NCBI RefSeq assembly: GCF_003171515.1 | Contig: NC_089393.1 | Span: 2,728,001 to 2,792,000 of the forward strand | DNA length: 64,000 bases | Source: Pyrenophora tritici-repentis | Lineage: Eukaryota > Ascomycota > Dothideomycetes > Pleosporales > Pleosporaceae | Direction of reading: 5' to 3' | Shown: positions 12,910 through 24,063 of the stretch, in pieces | Layout: each line of letters starts with the position of its first letter | Numbering within the stretch: the first letter of the stretch is position 1 | The notes under the pieces: generated by a model | Database searches by the model: none | Told to the model about the DNA's origin: nothing | The model's input: only the letters and a program-made list of their open reading frames with translations | Program-made: the position numbers and the translations under genes

Positions 12910-13310
12910 CTACAGGAGGAACAGGCACGTATACGAAGCGTAATTAAAGAGCTTACAAAGCGTAAGGGCTAGAAAAGGCAGTATATACGGGTAGAGGAGA
13001 CCTTAATAGTTAGCGAGGTATCAGACTTAATTGCTAAGAGGGAGGGTAGTAGTCGTGAGGATGGCGAGACGCCTGCGAAGAGGGTGTGCGCTAAGAGGCG
13101 CTGTAGCCGTTGCGACGAGGTTAGGTATAACTCCTACACTTATAAGGTAGAAATAGAGGATGCAGATAATAGCGAAGAATCTAAAGTATAATCTACTATA
13201 GTGTATAGTATAAAAAATTGTTGTGGTGTTGCGCAGCGTTGCCGCGCAGGCGTGTTGGTGGGGTAGAGCTGCCGACTCGATGGGGCTGCCGACTCGATGG
13301 TGAACCACGT
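12910..13310 (+). mobile_element. 3' remnant of a divergent pogo-like element
   Basis: The last 400 bp of a pogo-like transposon. It holds the transposase C-terminus, including a Cys-rich knuckle (KRRCSRCDEV) near 13090-13130, and a right terminal repeat ending GTGAACCACGT with TA at 13311-13312. Its subterminal motif is GCCGACTCGATGG twice, different from family 1. The 5' part is missing at the junction with the Tc1 element. Confidence 0.75.
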
Positions 13311-13312
13311 TA

Positions 13313-14340
13313 TAGACTTTATTAATCATTGTAATAACAACAAGATCCTATTAGCTGTATTCCTACCACATGCTACCTATACGCTTCAACCCCTTAACGT
13401 TAGGATGTTCAAACCTCTCTTAAGCGCTTATTCAACTAAGCTGGCAAGATACCTTTAGGACAGTTAGGGGTTACTTAAAATAAGTGAAGGAGACTTCTTC
13501 CCGCTCTTCTAGAGGGCTTAGTGTATGACTTTTAAGCCTCTAGCCATCAGAAGGTCCTTTAAAGTAACTAATATACACCCACCTAACCTAGAGGTTATAC
13601 TCAAGAAGCTTGCTAAGGAGGCATTAGATTTAGATAAAAGCTTAACCTCAGTACTTAGTAGAGAGGATTGGCTAAAGTTTAATTCTATTATACGCCGTAC
13701 AGTAAAGGATCAAAGCGATAAGGACGTTAAGAAGCTTTAACGAAGCTTGCACCACATTGCAGCTCAAAATACACTACTCTAAGGAGAGATTAGTGGTCTC
13801 ACAAACGCCCTAGCCATCAAGAAGAGACAGGATAACAAGTCCTATACCCTCTAGCTTAAGAGCAATTAGGGGTATCACGGGGGAGCTGTTTTCTGGTCAC
13901 CTAAGCGTGTATAACAAGCTCGGGATAATAAGGTATCACGACAATAACAAGCTGTACAACAACAGCTTCAAAAAGCAGAGAGAACTTAGATAAAGGAGCA
14001 AGCTCGCCTCTGCAAGCTTCAGCTACTCAAGGCGAGGCGTGTAGAGCGAGAGAGACGTTAGGAGGTGCGGAGGAAAGAGCTAGCTACAAAGCTAGCTGAA
14101 AAACAGCGCTAGAAGTCCCTCCGCGACGCCGAAAAAGCTAAAGAATTGTCCTAAAAGGGTAAGCGCAAAGATTTACAAGCCTATAAGCTAGCTATAAAGC
14201 GTTAGAAATATGCTAGTTTTACTACAGCTGTGGTAGGAGCTGTAAGCGTTGCATTAGCTACCCTAGCACGTAGTCGCCGTTCCCGGCTAATCTAGCGCCC
14301 AAAAAAATATTCTAAATAAGCAAAAAGTTTTGCAGGCCTG
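13313..14340 (+). pseudogene. 3' part of a Fot1/Pot2-like transposase
   Basis: The plus-strand reading begins in the catalytic core (LPHATYTLQPLDVRMFKPL, the third catalytic Asp of a DDE_1 transposase). It continues through the 71-codon open stretch 13525-13740 into a long Lys/Arg/Glu/Gln-rich coiled-coil tail ending near 14320. Scattered TAG and TAA codons at Gln positions show mild RIP. The N-terminal half and the first two catalytic residues are absent. The long basic tail, without a zinc knuckle, places it in another Fot family than the 550-residue transposases elsewhere in the window. Confidence 0.8.
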
Positions 14341-14422
14341 TAAATAGTATGGATCTAGATCTGCACAATTTTATCACGATTTGTAGGGGCTCTACGGCTT
14401 CATCTTTTTGAATATGTTGAGT

Positions 14423-14672
14423 TGTAAGGGTGTTCATCGAATGATCGTGTTCATCGAACGCACGGGCACTGTAGGGCGTATCTTAAAAGGGAGCTTATAT
14501 AATATAAGAAATTAATTAAGAGTAGAGAAATATTAGACTTAACAGAATACAAGCTATCGAGCTATCTACGTTGTGAGCCCGAGCTTTTGCTGTGGGCGCC
14601 AAGGCGCTAGTCCGATAAGATAAGGATCTTATCGATATTGGGGCCATGGACCGAGTCTATAGATCCGTAACA
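14423..14672 (+). repeat. Solo LTR-like unit
   Basis: A 250-bp TG...CA unit. Its last ~115 bp (from ACAAGCTATCGAGC to GATCCGTAACA) match the 167-bp solo LTR at 29449-29615, while the first half is unrelated or length-variable. No clear target duplication was found, so the left boundary is less certain. Confidence 0.6.
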
Positions 14673-14980
14673 TTAACTTTCAGCACCACAAGTTACCACC
14701 GATATGTAAAAGTAATTTTTCCCCGCAGTTGATGCTTTAGCTTCCTGCGGCTGCGCTGTCTTGCAATTGCTTTGTTTAGCTCCATAATGCAAGTATGACC
14801 CAAAACATCACCTGATGGAGGTAAATCAGCTACAAAAGCTCAGCTCCGTAGGATCAAGACATATTAATTAACCAGTTAATTTCTTTAAACCCCTCTCATC
14901 TACAAAATGTGCCTACCGATCATCTTATCTGTGAAAGCCCAGATCTCAGCTCGACGCAGTAAGGTTTTGATATGTGTAAG
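14673..14980. other. Non-RIP host-like sequence left of the Copia insertion
   Basis: Sequence with normal CpA content and no repeat elsewhere in the window. Joined at the GTAAG duplication to 20297 onward, it forms a continuous host segment. No complete gene was recognised. Confidence 0.5.
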
Positions 14981-15196
14981 TGTCAGATATTCACTCTCAT
15001 CTGGAATACTGATGAAATAGGTAATAATGGTGATGATATTGATAATTGATTGTGTGTTGGTTCTGTCTACGGTTGTGGGCACACCTAGGGGGTACCAAAC
15101 CTTCCTGTGATCCGATTAGCTCTCTCAGATACCGGGTCGCGCTAGTCTAACCTAGCGTCTGTACGCTCTTATCTTTAACAGTGCTATTATCTAATA
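14981..15196 (-). repeat. 3' LTR of Copia 14981-20291
   Basis: 216 bp. The inner end reads CTAATA instead of CTGACA, a RIP-type change relative to the other LTR. Confidence 0.92.
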
Positions 15197-15246
15197 CACC
15201 CCTTCAGCTTAGACGCTCTTCACGCTTATAAGCTAGGCACTTAGTC

Positions 15247-18200
15247 CTACTTAAGGCTTACTACGAGATTTTCAAGTTTCTCTTGAATTTCTTCGAGCGG
15301 TGCCGAGTTTCTCGCCAGGATTTCCTTAGCGGGGACTAGTCCTAGTTGTTCTAGGAATTCTAGCTATCTGTTTAGTGGCAATAATTTAGTGAGACTATCG
15401 GCGATCATATCCGCGGTAGGTATGTACTCTACGGAGATCCGGCCTGTCGACACCTCCTGTCTAATCTAGTAATTATATATATTAACATGTCTAAGTTTAG
15501 TTTGAAGCTTTAAGACCTCCTTAGTAACTAGGCGAATAGTCTGTTTGTTGTCGCATTAAATAGTAATACTAGGGGTGTTAAGCTAGATGTTTAGCTCCTT
15601 AAGGAGACGGGACAGGAATAGAGCTTCCTTAGCTACTTAAGATAGAGCGAGGAGCTCGGCTTCTGTCGTTAATGCTGTAATAGTGTCTTGTTTATTAGCT
15701 TTCTATGCGATAAGTCTATTAAAGAGCTTAATCGCGTAGCCCTGTGAGCTCTTCCTGTCTAGGGTATTGTCGGCAAAGGAAGCATCGCTAGCTATCTATA
15801 GTCTAGTGCCTCTTCTAAGTTATAGCGCAAGGTGCTTTGTCGCTAGTAGATATTAGAGGACTTAGTCGGCAGCGTTATAGTGCTCTAGTCCTAGGTTAGA
15901 GAGAAAGCAGGCGAGCCGCAACGTCGCAAAGGCGATGTCTAGTTTAGTAGTCACAGCTGCGAAGAGGAGCGAGCCTATCTTGCGCTAGTATTTGTTGATC
16001 TCTGTTAGGGAGGCGAGGCTATCTCTTAGTAGTAGTTTAGCAGTCGCTATCAACGTGTCGTGTCTAATGTTAGTACAGTCGGCTAGTCTACTAATCTTGT
16101 CTACGTAGGCCGCCTGCGATAGCTAGATCGTCCGCGCCTTTTAGTCTCGGATAATCTCGACGCCGAGGAACTATTATAAGTTGTTTCCCCTAGTAAAGAG
16201 GTATCTATCCTAGAGGCGAGTAATTGCCTACTAGGCGGATTACTCTATGTCTATGTAGTATACGAGTATAATATCGTCCACGTAGAAGAAGATAATAATA
16301 CCGTCTTTGATAAGACAGCAGGGTTCGTACGGTACTTCCTAGAACCTAAGTTCTTTAAGAGTGCCTATAAACTCTTTCTGCTAGAGGAGCAGGGATATAC
16401 GCAGTCTATATAATGCCTTGTTAAGCTTAAGTATAGTGCCTAGCTTCTAATAGCCGCGTAGCATTCTTATAAATACTTCTTAGTCTATTATCGTATGCAC
16501 GAAGGCGTTTGCTACGTCGTACTATTTAAGCTCTAGGTCGTACTTTACTACAATTGCGGTTAGCCTTTAGAACGACCAGCTTGCGAGTGTTGCTGTATAG
16601 GTATCTTGCGATGTAATGTTTTGCTGCTAATCACCGCGGACGACTAGTCGTGCCTTGCACTTAAGTAGTTAGTGATGCTTGTTCAGTTTGTAGGTGTATA
16701 CCTATATACAGTCTAGGATTTGTTGTCTTATTTGCTTAATTTTCTTTATAGGGATCTCTATCTATAAGTTTATTTAATAGTAGCTTACTAGATAGGACTG
16801 TTCTGCTTCTTTAAATAGTTCTCCTATTAGGTGGTCCTTAAGCTTAGTTTAGTATATTAGCAAAGGTGGTAGCTAGCTACGATAGGGCTTTAAGCCTTTA
16901 GCGAGTATTCTTATAATTGCAGCCTTATCTATAGCTACTCCTCTATATTCTCTAACCTTTCTAGCCTAGGTACCCGCTATAAACGCTGCTGCCTATAGGG
17001 CAGTCTTAGGGGTTCCTTATCGATCCTTCTTATCTAGCGATGCTCCTGCTATTAGCCGCGCGAGCAACGCTGCAGGTGGCGGTGTCGCTAGAGGTGTTGG
17101 GTAGCTGTTCCAGATTTTTCTCCCTTAATAGTATCCTAGCTGGTCGCCCTCGCTGTCCTGAGCGAGTTACTCCTCTAGTAGACTGTCCTTATAGAAGGAC
17201 TCCGTCTCTAGTTGCTGCGCTAGTGTTGGCAGCTTAATGGTCCTCACGTGTGTCGCGATTTCTTCTAGCGTATTGTGCATAAGGTTGTCTATTAGGTCTT
17301 CGGTTTTGCTATTAAAAATTAAATGTTCGTCGAAGACGACGTCTCTAGTGCTTATTACTTTAGCGAGTAATAGTATCTAGATTTAGTAGATGTTTGATAA
17401 CTAGTATCTAACTAGGTATCTAATCTATGCCTTTAGGTCGAGGCGTTATAGGCGCGACTTTTCTCTATAAGTGTTGTCTGTTATAGCGAAAGCTTTACAG
17501 CTAAATACCTTAGGGTAAGTAAGGTTTAGTTTTTAGAGAGATGTAACTATTCCGTTGCTAAAAGCTACTCGTGTGAAGAAGACTTCGTATAGTGTCTTCT
17601 AGTAATTATTATAGTTTAGGGTTCTGTTATAGAGATAGACTACGGCTTAAGTAATTTCTAGCTATAGTTCCTAAGAGAGATTAGCGTTAAGTCGCATTAC
17701 GCGTGCCTTCTCCTTGTTTACACCCCCTGAGCGCTTAGCTCTACCGTTTTGTGCCTATGTGTCTAGGGCTAAGGGCTCGACTCTAATACCTTGTGTTGCT
17801 AGCTATCGCTCGACATCTAGCTTAATAGTTGTGATCTCGTTATTAGACTCTATAGTCTTAACGGATATGTTATAATAGTTCTTTATAAATAAGAAGAAAG
17901 TTATAAGTAGCTAGATAATAGACTTAGCTATCTAGTTGTTAGTAAAGTATAGGTCCTATTAGAGGCCTAAAAAACGATTAGTAATAAGCATTTAGCTCTT
18001 CTCTTTTGTGATCGCCTAGGCTTTATATGTATAGAAGTCGATAGCGAGTCGCTCTCTTAGGCCTTCGTCGTTAGTTCGCAGTGAGCGTCGTATCTATCTC
18101 TTAGACTTGGCTCTTCCGCAGGAGTCGTATTATACTGTCGTTACTCCTTAGACTCGCACCCCCTTAGACTGCTGCACGAGGTGCTTAATTGCTGCTAGTC

Positions 18201-20040
18201 TTAGGTAGCCGAGTCTCTTGTGCTATAGCATCGCTGAAGCCTTCTTTAGTCCTCTCTGCGTGCGTGTTGTGATGGCTCTTATATAGATAAATACCTAGGG
18301 TAGAGGACTGTACTCTAATACCCACTAGCTAAAAGTTTCTAAGAGGTTACTTATAACTTAATCGTTAAGTCCTTATAAGTTAGTTAGGTTTAATTTAGTA
18401 TCCTACTAGATTCCTCTCTGCCGTAGCAGTCGGAAGGACACTAGATTGTATACGATCTCTAGGCAGATTGCCATATCTTGCAGCACTAGCTTTATTGTCC
18501 TATGCTAATGTTGCAGCGTGATACCTGTAGTCCCGTATCCTCGTATCTAAATCTTTATACTACTAGCCTATATGTAGTCTCCTAATAATAACGGGCAGTA
18601 GTTGTATATCCGATCTAGATTATTTGTGATGTAGCACGTCGCTACTGAATTAAGAATAAATAATCGTGCGAGAGGGTACGTGTGCTTAGCTGTCCCACTC
18701 CGTGCGATAGTAGTGAACGCGGCGTCTACGTCCGTAATCTTTCAGCCTTCTAGTCATTCGATTAGTAACTAAGAGAGATCTAGGGTTAGTGTATGTAATT
18801 ACTTTAGCACTAGTGTGCGAGTATGGGGTCTGCTTTGTCCGCGGATTAGCCCTTAAAACGATGAATTATATATGCGTCTAAACTTAATAAGCTCGCTTAT
18901 TGTCTTATTAGGTTGCTACTATTCTAGGGCAGTCTCTAGGTAGAGATAAAAGCATATTCTAATGCTATAATATTGTCTATATACTTAGCATTGTACTCTA
19001 GCAGTAGTAAAAGAGTCTTGTTTTAAAGATCTCTTAAGTGTAGACTTTGTGCTTCTAGCTTATACGTTAGTATTAGGGTCTACTCTAGTTTAGCGTTGTT
19101 TACGAGGACGTCCCTAGTACGTTGTTAGCGAGGTCTACTCTAGTTTTATTTTTGTCGATAGCCCGGATTTCGAACTATAAGGCGTCCCTAATAGCTCCTA
19201 GTTGGATTCACCACTAGCAAGAGTTAATCTATATAGTCTATCCTAAGCTGCCATAGCTGCTTTGTGCTTCCCTAATCTAAGGGGATAGTTTATCATTATA
19301 TGCTCTCGGAACCGTTTCATTATCTCCTTCTAGCTCATACCTACTGCCCCACAACTATTATCCTAAAAATTAGTGGCCTATATAGGTGTAGTTTTATTAA
19401 CAGCTGCTAAGAAGTCTTTTATTGTTGTGCTAAGCTAGGATAGCTTAGGGACATTGTACGTCTCCGCGTAGGTTACGGCTTAGTTATACTTAGCTAGCTA
19501 CGTGTCCTATTGCGCCGCGCTTCTTATAGGCCGTAGGGCCGCAAGATAGCGCTCGCGTGCTTGGTCTTTCTTAGTCTCGTTATCAACCCCAACGGTTAGT
19601 TGTAGGTTAGCAATCCACTCGCGTAATGTCTTGTCTAGGAGACAGCATGTGCGTAGTAGGTGTAGTAACACGCTTAATTAAATTAAGGTTATAATATGTT
19701 AGAAGCTTAATTACTCCTTTTCGTACTAGTGTTGGTCGCTCTTGTACTGCTCTATCGACATACGATAGTACTTAAGATCTTCTTTAAATGCCTTTTGCCC
19801 GCTGCTAGACAGCTCGCTTAGGCGCTCTAGTTCTCCGATGCTAGCAGCTGCTTAGTAGTTAGCGAATACTAGGATTCTAATGTCTTTTGGCTCCCGAAGG
19901 GGCTAAGTAGTAGATTTTAGGTTAATCTTATCCCAAATATTGTGCGCTACGCAACGCGCTTGTAGTTGCAGCATCTATCTGGTGTAGTCTAACTAGTCGC
20001 GTAAAGTCACGGTCGCGTCGCGGGTGGTAAATATGGTCAT
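15247..20040 (-). pseudogene. Copia gag-pol polyprotein (RIP-degraded)
   Basis: The start codon is at 20040 (minus), MTIFTTRDATVTLRD. The frame runs about 1598 codons to a stop at 15247-15249, with many TAG/TAA codons. Gag is followed by the protease, integrase and reverse transcriptase. The RT retains an intact catalytic FFYVDDIILVY near 16265-16300 on the complementary strand. RNase H and the C-terminus LEFLEQLGLVPAKEILARN follow near 15290-15370. Mutation is milder than in many neighbours, but the product is still interrupted throughout. Confidence 0.85.
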
Positions 20041-20075
20041 TTTGGTAAGTAGGTAAAGGTAGTGAGACTCTTAAT

Positions 20076-20291
20076 TGTCAGATATTCACTCTTATCTGGA
20101 ATACTAATAAAATAGGTAATAATAGTGATAATATTGATAATTAATTGTGTGTTGGTTCTGTCTACGGTTGTGGGCACACCTGGGGGGTGCTAAGCCTTCC
20201 TGTGATCCGATTAGCTCTCTCAGATGCTGGGTCGCGCTAGTCTAACCCAGCGTCTGTACGCTCTTATCTTCAACAGTGCTATTATCTGACA
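20076..20291 (-). repeat. 5' LTR of Copia 14981-20291
   Basis: 216 bp. Followed on the plus strand by the target duplication GTAAG and host-like DNA. Confidence 0.92.
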
Positions 20292-20296
20292 GTAAG

Positions 20297-20453
20297 ACCC
20301 AATAATCTTGAACTCCCAAAGAGGGTCATCTACTCGAAGAAAGTTCGCATGAAGGGGCATTCCTCCAGCGAATGTAGTCCCGAAACCGCCAAGTCCACCT
20401 GCAACTGTGGCGATTGGGCTTACTTTCCATGTCGCATCAATGTTTCGTTTCTT
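20297..20453 (-). pseudogene. Possible host gene end disrupted by the Copia
   Basis: On the minus strand this non-RIP stretch is open and Gly-rich, with GGLGGFGTTFAGGMPLHANF followed by a WEF segment. If the Copia is removed at its GTAAG duplication, the frame continues into 14980-14935 and stops after LTASS. A possible 3' splice site lies just upstream of the open stretch. I do not recognise the family. An overlapping plus-strand frame across the same empty site is also open for about 80 codons, so coding orientation is uncertain. Confidence 0.3.
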
Positions 20454-21240
20454 TCAGAATGAGCTCTTTTGAACGAGGATATACAGTTTCTTTGAGATGT
20501 GAAATATTGCCGCGGAATCTCTACTGAAGTTAAATTGGAGCTCGCAGCAATCAGTAAAAAGTAATCTAGTTACTACACACTGGCCCCCGATGTCCCCCCC
20601 TATTCCAGCTTCTTGATTAGACCTGGCACTTTGGTTTCGTTGTGCTTTAGTAATTGACATCCTAAGAATTAGATTTATATAAGACAACGAGACCCTAAAA
20701 GCACAACAGAGTAGAAGTATCCCATTCGAACGGTTAAGTGGATCCACTATTCCCTTAGCTCAGTTGCCTCAGAGTTTAACACACAAGATTTGGCCGAGCA
20801 ATATAGACTTTCGCCAAGCAAGCCAAGCGCAGCTGAAAAGGCGAAAGCTGAAAATTCTCCAGTAGTACTTAAGCGCCCAGGCAGCTTTGGAGTTATCCAT
20901 GCAAAAGATGGTGTTGTGTGGTATCTGCAAGTCGTCAAACCAGGCCCGTTGGCTGGTTCGCGGATGCGGGGTGTTCCCCAGAGTCTTGGAAACTCATACT
21001 GGTAGAGCTGAAACATTAGCAATGTGGTCGCTTTATCGTGCCATTCATACGTCTTCTATTCCGCCCTTCAGCTTTACTAAAAGGCGGATGCCCTGTTGGT
21101 TGAAGTGCACATAACTTGTGCAGTGTTCGAAGTAGGAGATATCCTAGATCGTGCATCGCCAAAAACGTGGTGCTGAAGCAATATGCAGTCAGCTCAGCTG
21201 GAACTACCCGGTACAACACTGATATGAGGGTTGAGAACTG
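20454..21240. other. Non-RIP single-copy region with only short overlapping frames
   Basis: Normal base composition and no repeats. Several frames of 60-100 codons overlap on both strands (for example 20790-21005 plus and 20747-21022 minus). None carries a motif I recognise, and none could be chosen over the others. It could hold a small intron-containing gene or be intergenic. Confidence 0.4.
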
Positions 21241-21256
21241 ATCCCTGTCTACACTG

Positions 21257-21296
21257 TATTATAAATCCAAGCTTCCCAAGAACCGTAATATATAAG
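21257..21296 (+). promoter_or_regulatory. Candidate core promoter of the M4 peptidase gene
   Basis: Two TATA-like motifs, TATTATAAAT at 21257-21266 and ATATATAAG at 21288-21296, lie about 115-150 bp before the ATG at 21412. They are followed by a pyrimidine-rich leader (CTTCACTTCTCTATTC), a common arrangement in filamentous fungi. Position and composition only. Confidence 0.45.
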
Positions 21297-21411
21297 TCCT
21301 GCTAACCCTAGGCTACAGCGTCGTTCTCCTTCATCCAGAGACGATCGAATCCTTCACTTCTCTATTCTTACCAAAAGCTTTTATTTTCCGACCTCCTACT
21401 CAACCTCTATC

Positions 21412-22604
21412 ATGGGAAATGTCCAGCCGTATCCTATCTGCGGCTTTGTGCCTCCATACATTCTCTCAGCCATAGCCGACTCTGCCATCGCCAAACCTGA
21501 TCCTGTCGGGGAAATTTCTCGTGCTGCCTGCAAACATACGCTTCAACATGGAACATCCTATGCCACTCAACGTCATGAGCTGTGCGCTAGAACTCAGGTT
21601 AGTCCTCCAGATGCTGGGAGAGGCTTCACCCCCAAATACGTCCTTGGGGCAATTGCTGAGTCTAAGCAATCTAGCAAACTCTGGTGGCAGAAGAGGCTAC
21701 ACTGCCAGGCCTCGTGCAAAGAAAGATCTACAATTACAATGGAACCGACAATCTCCCTGGAACGCTTGCGAGATCAGAAGGAGAGGTACGCATTAAGGAC
21801 CGCCAAGTCAACAATGTCTACGACGGATTCAAAATCACGCACGACTTTTTTTCGAAGATATTCGGCCGCAATTCCCTTGATGGCAGAGGGTAGCCTCTTA
21901 TTGGCAGCGTCCATTACAAACTGAGCAGCACGCCAGATGGGTACAACAACGCTTTCTGGGACGGTGAAGCGCAGCGAATGGTTTTCGGCGATGGCGACCA
22001 CATCACCTTTGACTTCCTCACCGACTCGCTGGATGTCATCGCCCACGAACTGAGTCATGGCTTTGTCCAATTCTCCTCACCGCTTGAATATGCATCGCAG
22101 TCCGGAGCCTTGAATGAGTCTTGTGCCGATATCTTTGGCTCCATGGTCGAGCAATGGCATATGCATCAGAGTGTGGATGATGCGGACTGGATTCTCGGCC
22201 AGACGCTTTTTCCGGTGGCGTTTACGGGTTCTGCGCTACGAACTTTTAAGGCTGGGAAAGCATATAAGGACGACCCTATCTTCAAAACTGACCCGCAGCC
22301 AAAGCACATGGACGATCTCTACAAAGGGCCTAATGATAGGGGAGGCGTCCATATCAACTCTGAAATCCCGAATCATGCCTTCTATCTTGCTACGAAATCT
22401 CTTGGTGGGAGTTCTTGGGAAAGGGCTGGCAAGGTGTGGTACAAGACCATGATTTCAGGTAAGATTGAACCCAACTGCGATTTCAAGACTTTCGCGAGAG
22501 CTACAGTGGATATCGCCGGAGAGGAATTTGTCGATAAGTCGGTGCAGATGGCTATTCGTGATGCGTGGGTCAAGGTCGGAGTGCTTGCTCAAACAAAGAT
22601 CTGA
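21412..22604 (+). pseudogene. M4 (thermolysin-like) metallopeptidase, broken by one frameshift and one stop
   Basis: A zinc metallopeptidase of family M4, in a short fungal form that starts MGNVQPYPICGFVPPYI with no obvious signal peptide. The first frame (21412 to about 21665) gives the N-terminal region. The protein then continues in another frame from about 21675, with YNYNGTDNLPG and later YDGFKITHDFF, so one indel lies at about 21665-21680. An in-frame TAG at 21891-21893 interrupts NSLDGRG-PLIGSVHY. From 21894 the frame is open to TGA at 22602-22604. It contains the zinc site HELSH (22044-22058), the third zinc ligand in NESCADIFG (Glu at 22116) and the catalytic-His region GGVHINSE. All catalytic residues are kept, so the breaks look recent, or could be sequence errors. 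An intron does not explain the TAG easily. Confidence 0.85.
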
Positions 22605-22847
22605 GCTCGTGTTTGTTGATAATATGAATGGTTTCATAACGTAAGCGGCAACTAAGCTGCACACCTTCGCTAAGACTACACCTTATCTACCTTCTATCCT
22701 AATGTCTTATCTATATAATCTTGAACCACTTCTCTATAAAGATCATCCTTACTACGTAAGCTAGCGACGTGCTACTAATTAATTGTCAACAACTCTACTA
22801 AGCGATAGGTTACGTAAATACCTTTCTAAAGAAAACTTGTATATGTA
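22605..22847. other. 3' flank of the M4 gene
   Basis: About 240 bp of gradually more TA-rich sequence between the peptidase stop and the TA target of the pogo-like element at 22848. No gene or repeat was seen. Confidence 0.5.
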
Positions 22848-23542
22848 ACGAAGTTCACAAGCGAATCGCCACCCTAACCAAGCCGCCACCCTAACACAAT
22901 CGCCGCGCCTGCGCAGCAACTTTACGCAATATTATAATAAATTACTATACTATACGCTATACTATAGGATTATTTAGAAGCGTCGCTATTATCTATATCA
23001 TTAATTTCTGCCTTATAGGTGTAAAAGTTGTGTCTAATCTCGCTACAACAGCCGCAGTGTCGCCCTACGCGCACCCTCTTCGCAGGCTCCTTACCCTCCT
23101 TATAACTACTACCCCCTCTTTTAGCAATTAGGTTAGATACCTTACTAACTATTAATACCTCCTCTGTCCATACGTAGCGTCTTTTATAAGTCTTACGCTT
23201 TATAAGCGTATTAATAGCGTCTTAAAGGTAGCCTATTTCCTCCTACACTAACACTATGTTATAAGCTATCTACTAAGCGACTTTACTTAGCTGCTTAACC
23301 TACTTATCTGATAAGCTTACTAGAAACCCTTAGTAGTTTTGTATGCGATTTTAAATTAGCGTAGATTACGCCTCTACCTCGTAGGCGTTGCGCGGTGTCT
23401 ACGCCTCCTAAGCGATAATGCCTAGTATAGGTAGTGTTAGCGTATATAGCTATATATCTAGCTTTAATAATATCGCCTCTAAGTTATATAAAACTAGCCT
23501 AGCGCCTTAAAACTTAGCGCAAATATTCTTTAGTATAAACGT

Positions 23543-23734
23543 TGTCGGATCGTGAGTATCGGTAGAGACGTCGGCTGCTGGACACTTCGGCCCGACTTCG
23601 GCCCACCTTGCGCAGAGCTTAGGTATACCTTCGTAGCAGCTGTGTTCGTAATAAATCAATCACCATCACCGAACAGAATGCATTCCTAGTTATCGTTATT
23701 TCCTTTCAGCACTAGTGCTATAGACCTTCCAACA
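23543..23734 (+). repeat. 5' LTR of the intact Copia
   Basis: 192 bp, TGTCGGATCGTGAG to CCTTCCAACA. Related in sequence to the LTRs of the Copia at 53671-59671. Confidence 0.95.
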
Positions 23735-23749
23735 CTGATCAGTGATTGC
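23735..23749 (+). other. Candidate primer-binding leader
   Basis: CTGATCAGTGATTGC directly after the 5' LTR, also found directly after the 5' LTR of the minus-strand Copia (59460-59474). Its position and conservation fit a primer-binding site; the matching tRNA was not identified. Confidence 0.5.
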
Positions 23750-24063
23750 TTAAGGCGATCACAGACAGCAAGGTAGAAGAGACAGACCGCATCTTCGACG
23801 AACTCCCTGACGCACGACGTTATACTCCCGGGAGAAGATTCTGTGCTAAGAACAGAGCGAGGCAGAGATAACACAAAGCACTCTTAACCTCCCTCTACAG
23901 CTGCTGGTTTAGCTTAATCCGCGAACACAGAGCGCGTCAGCAACGCAATACAACTCAACCGTACGAGCGTCTCCGGACGATCCGATCACGTACAACAACA
24001 AGCGCTGGCACGACCAACCAGCGAGACAACAACACCGACAACGCGTCAACACCCGCTAGCAAG

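Larger units (their letters stand above)
14981..20291 (-). mobile_element. Complete RIP-degraded Copia element, minus orientation
   Basis: 5311 bp with 216-bp LTRs at 14981-15196 and 20076-20291 (TGTCAGATATTCAC...CTGACA). The target duplication is GTAAG at 14976-14980 and 20292-20296. The polypurine tract, read on the minus strand as GCTGAAGGGGTG, lies at 15197 onward. The leader ATTAAGAGTCTCAC follows the 5' LTR on the minus strand. The element splits host-like DNA. It is a close relative of the copy at 43219-48731. Confidence 0.94.

Noticed and set aside
17040..17237. Short plus-strand frame, with a homologue at 45278-45475
   Set aside because: Conserved only because both lie opposite the same part of two related Copia elements.
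21774..22070. A minus-strand frame of 98 codons
   Set aside because: Antisense to the M4 peptidase, whose zinc-site motifs decide the coding strand.
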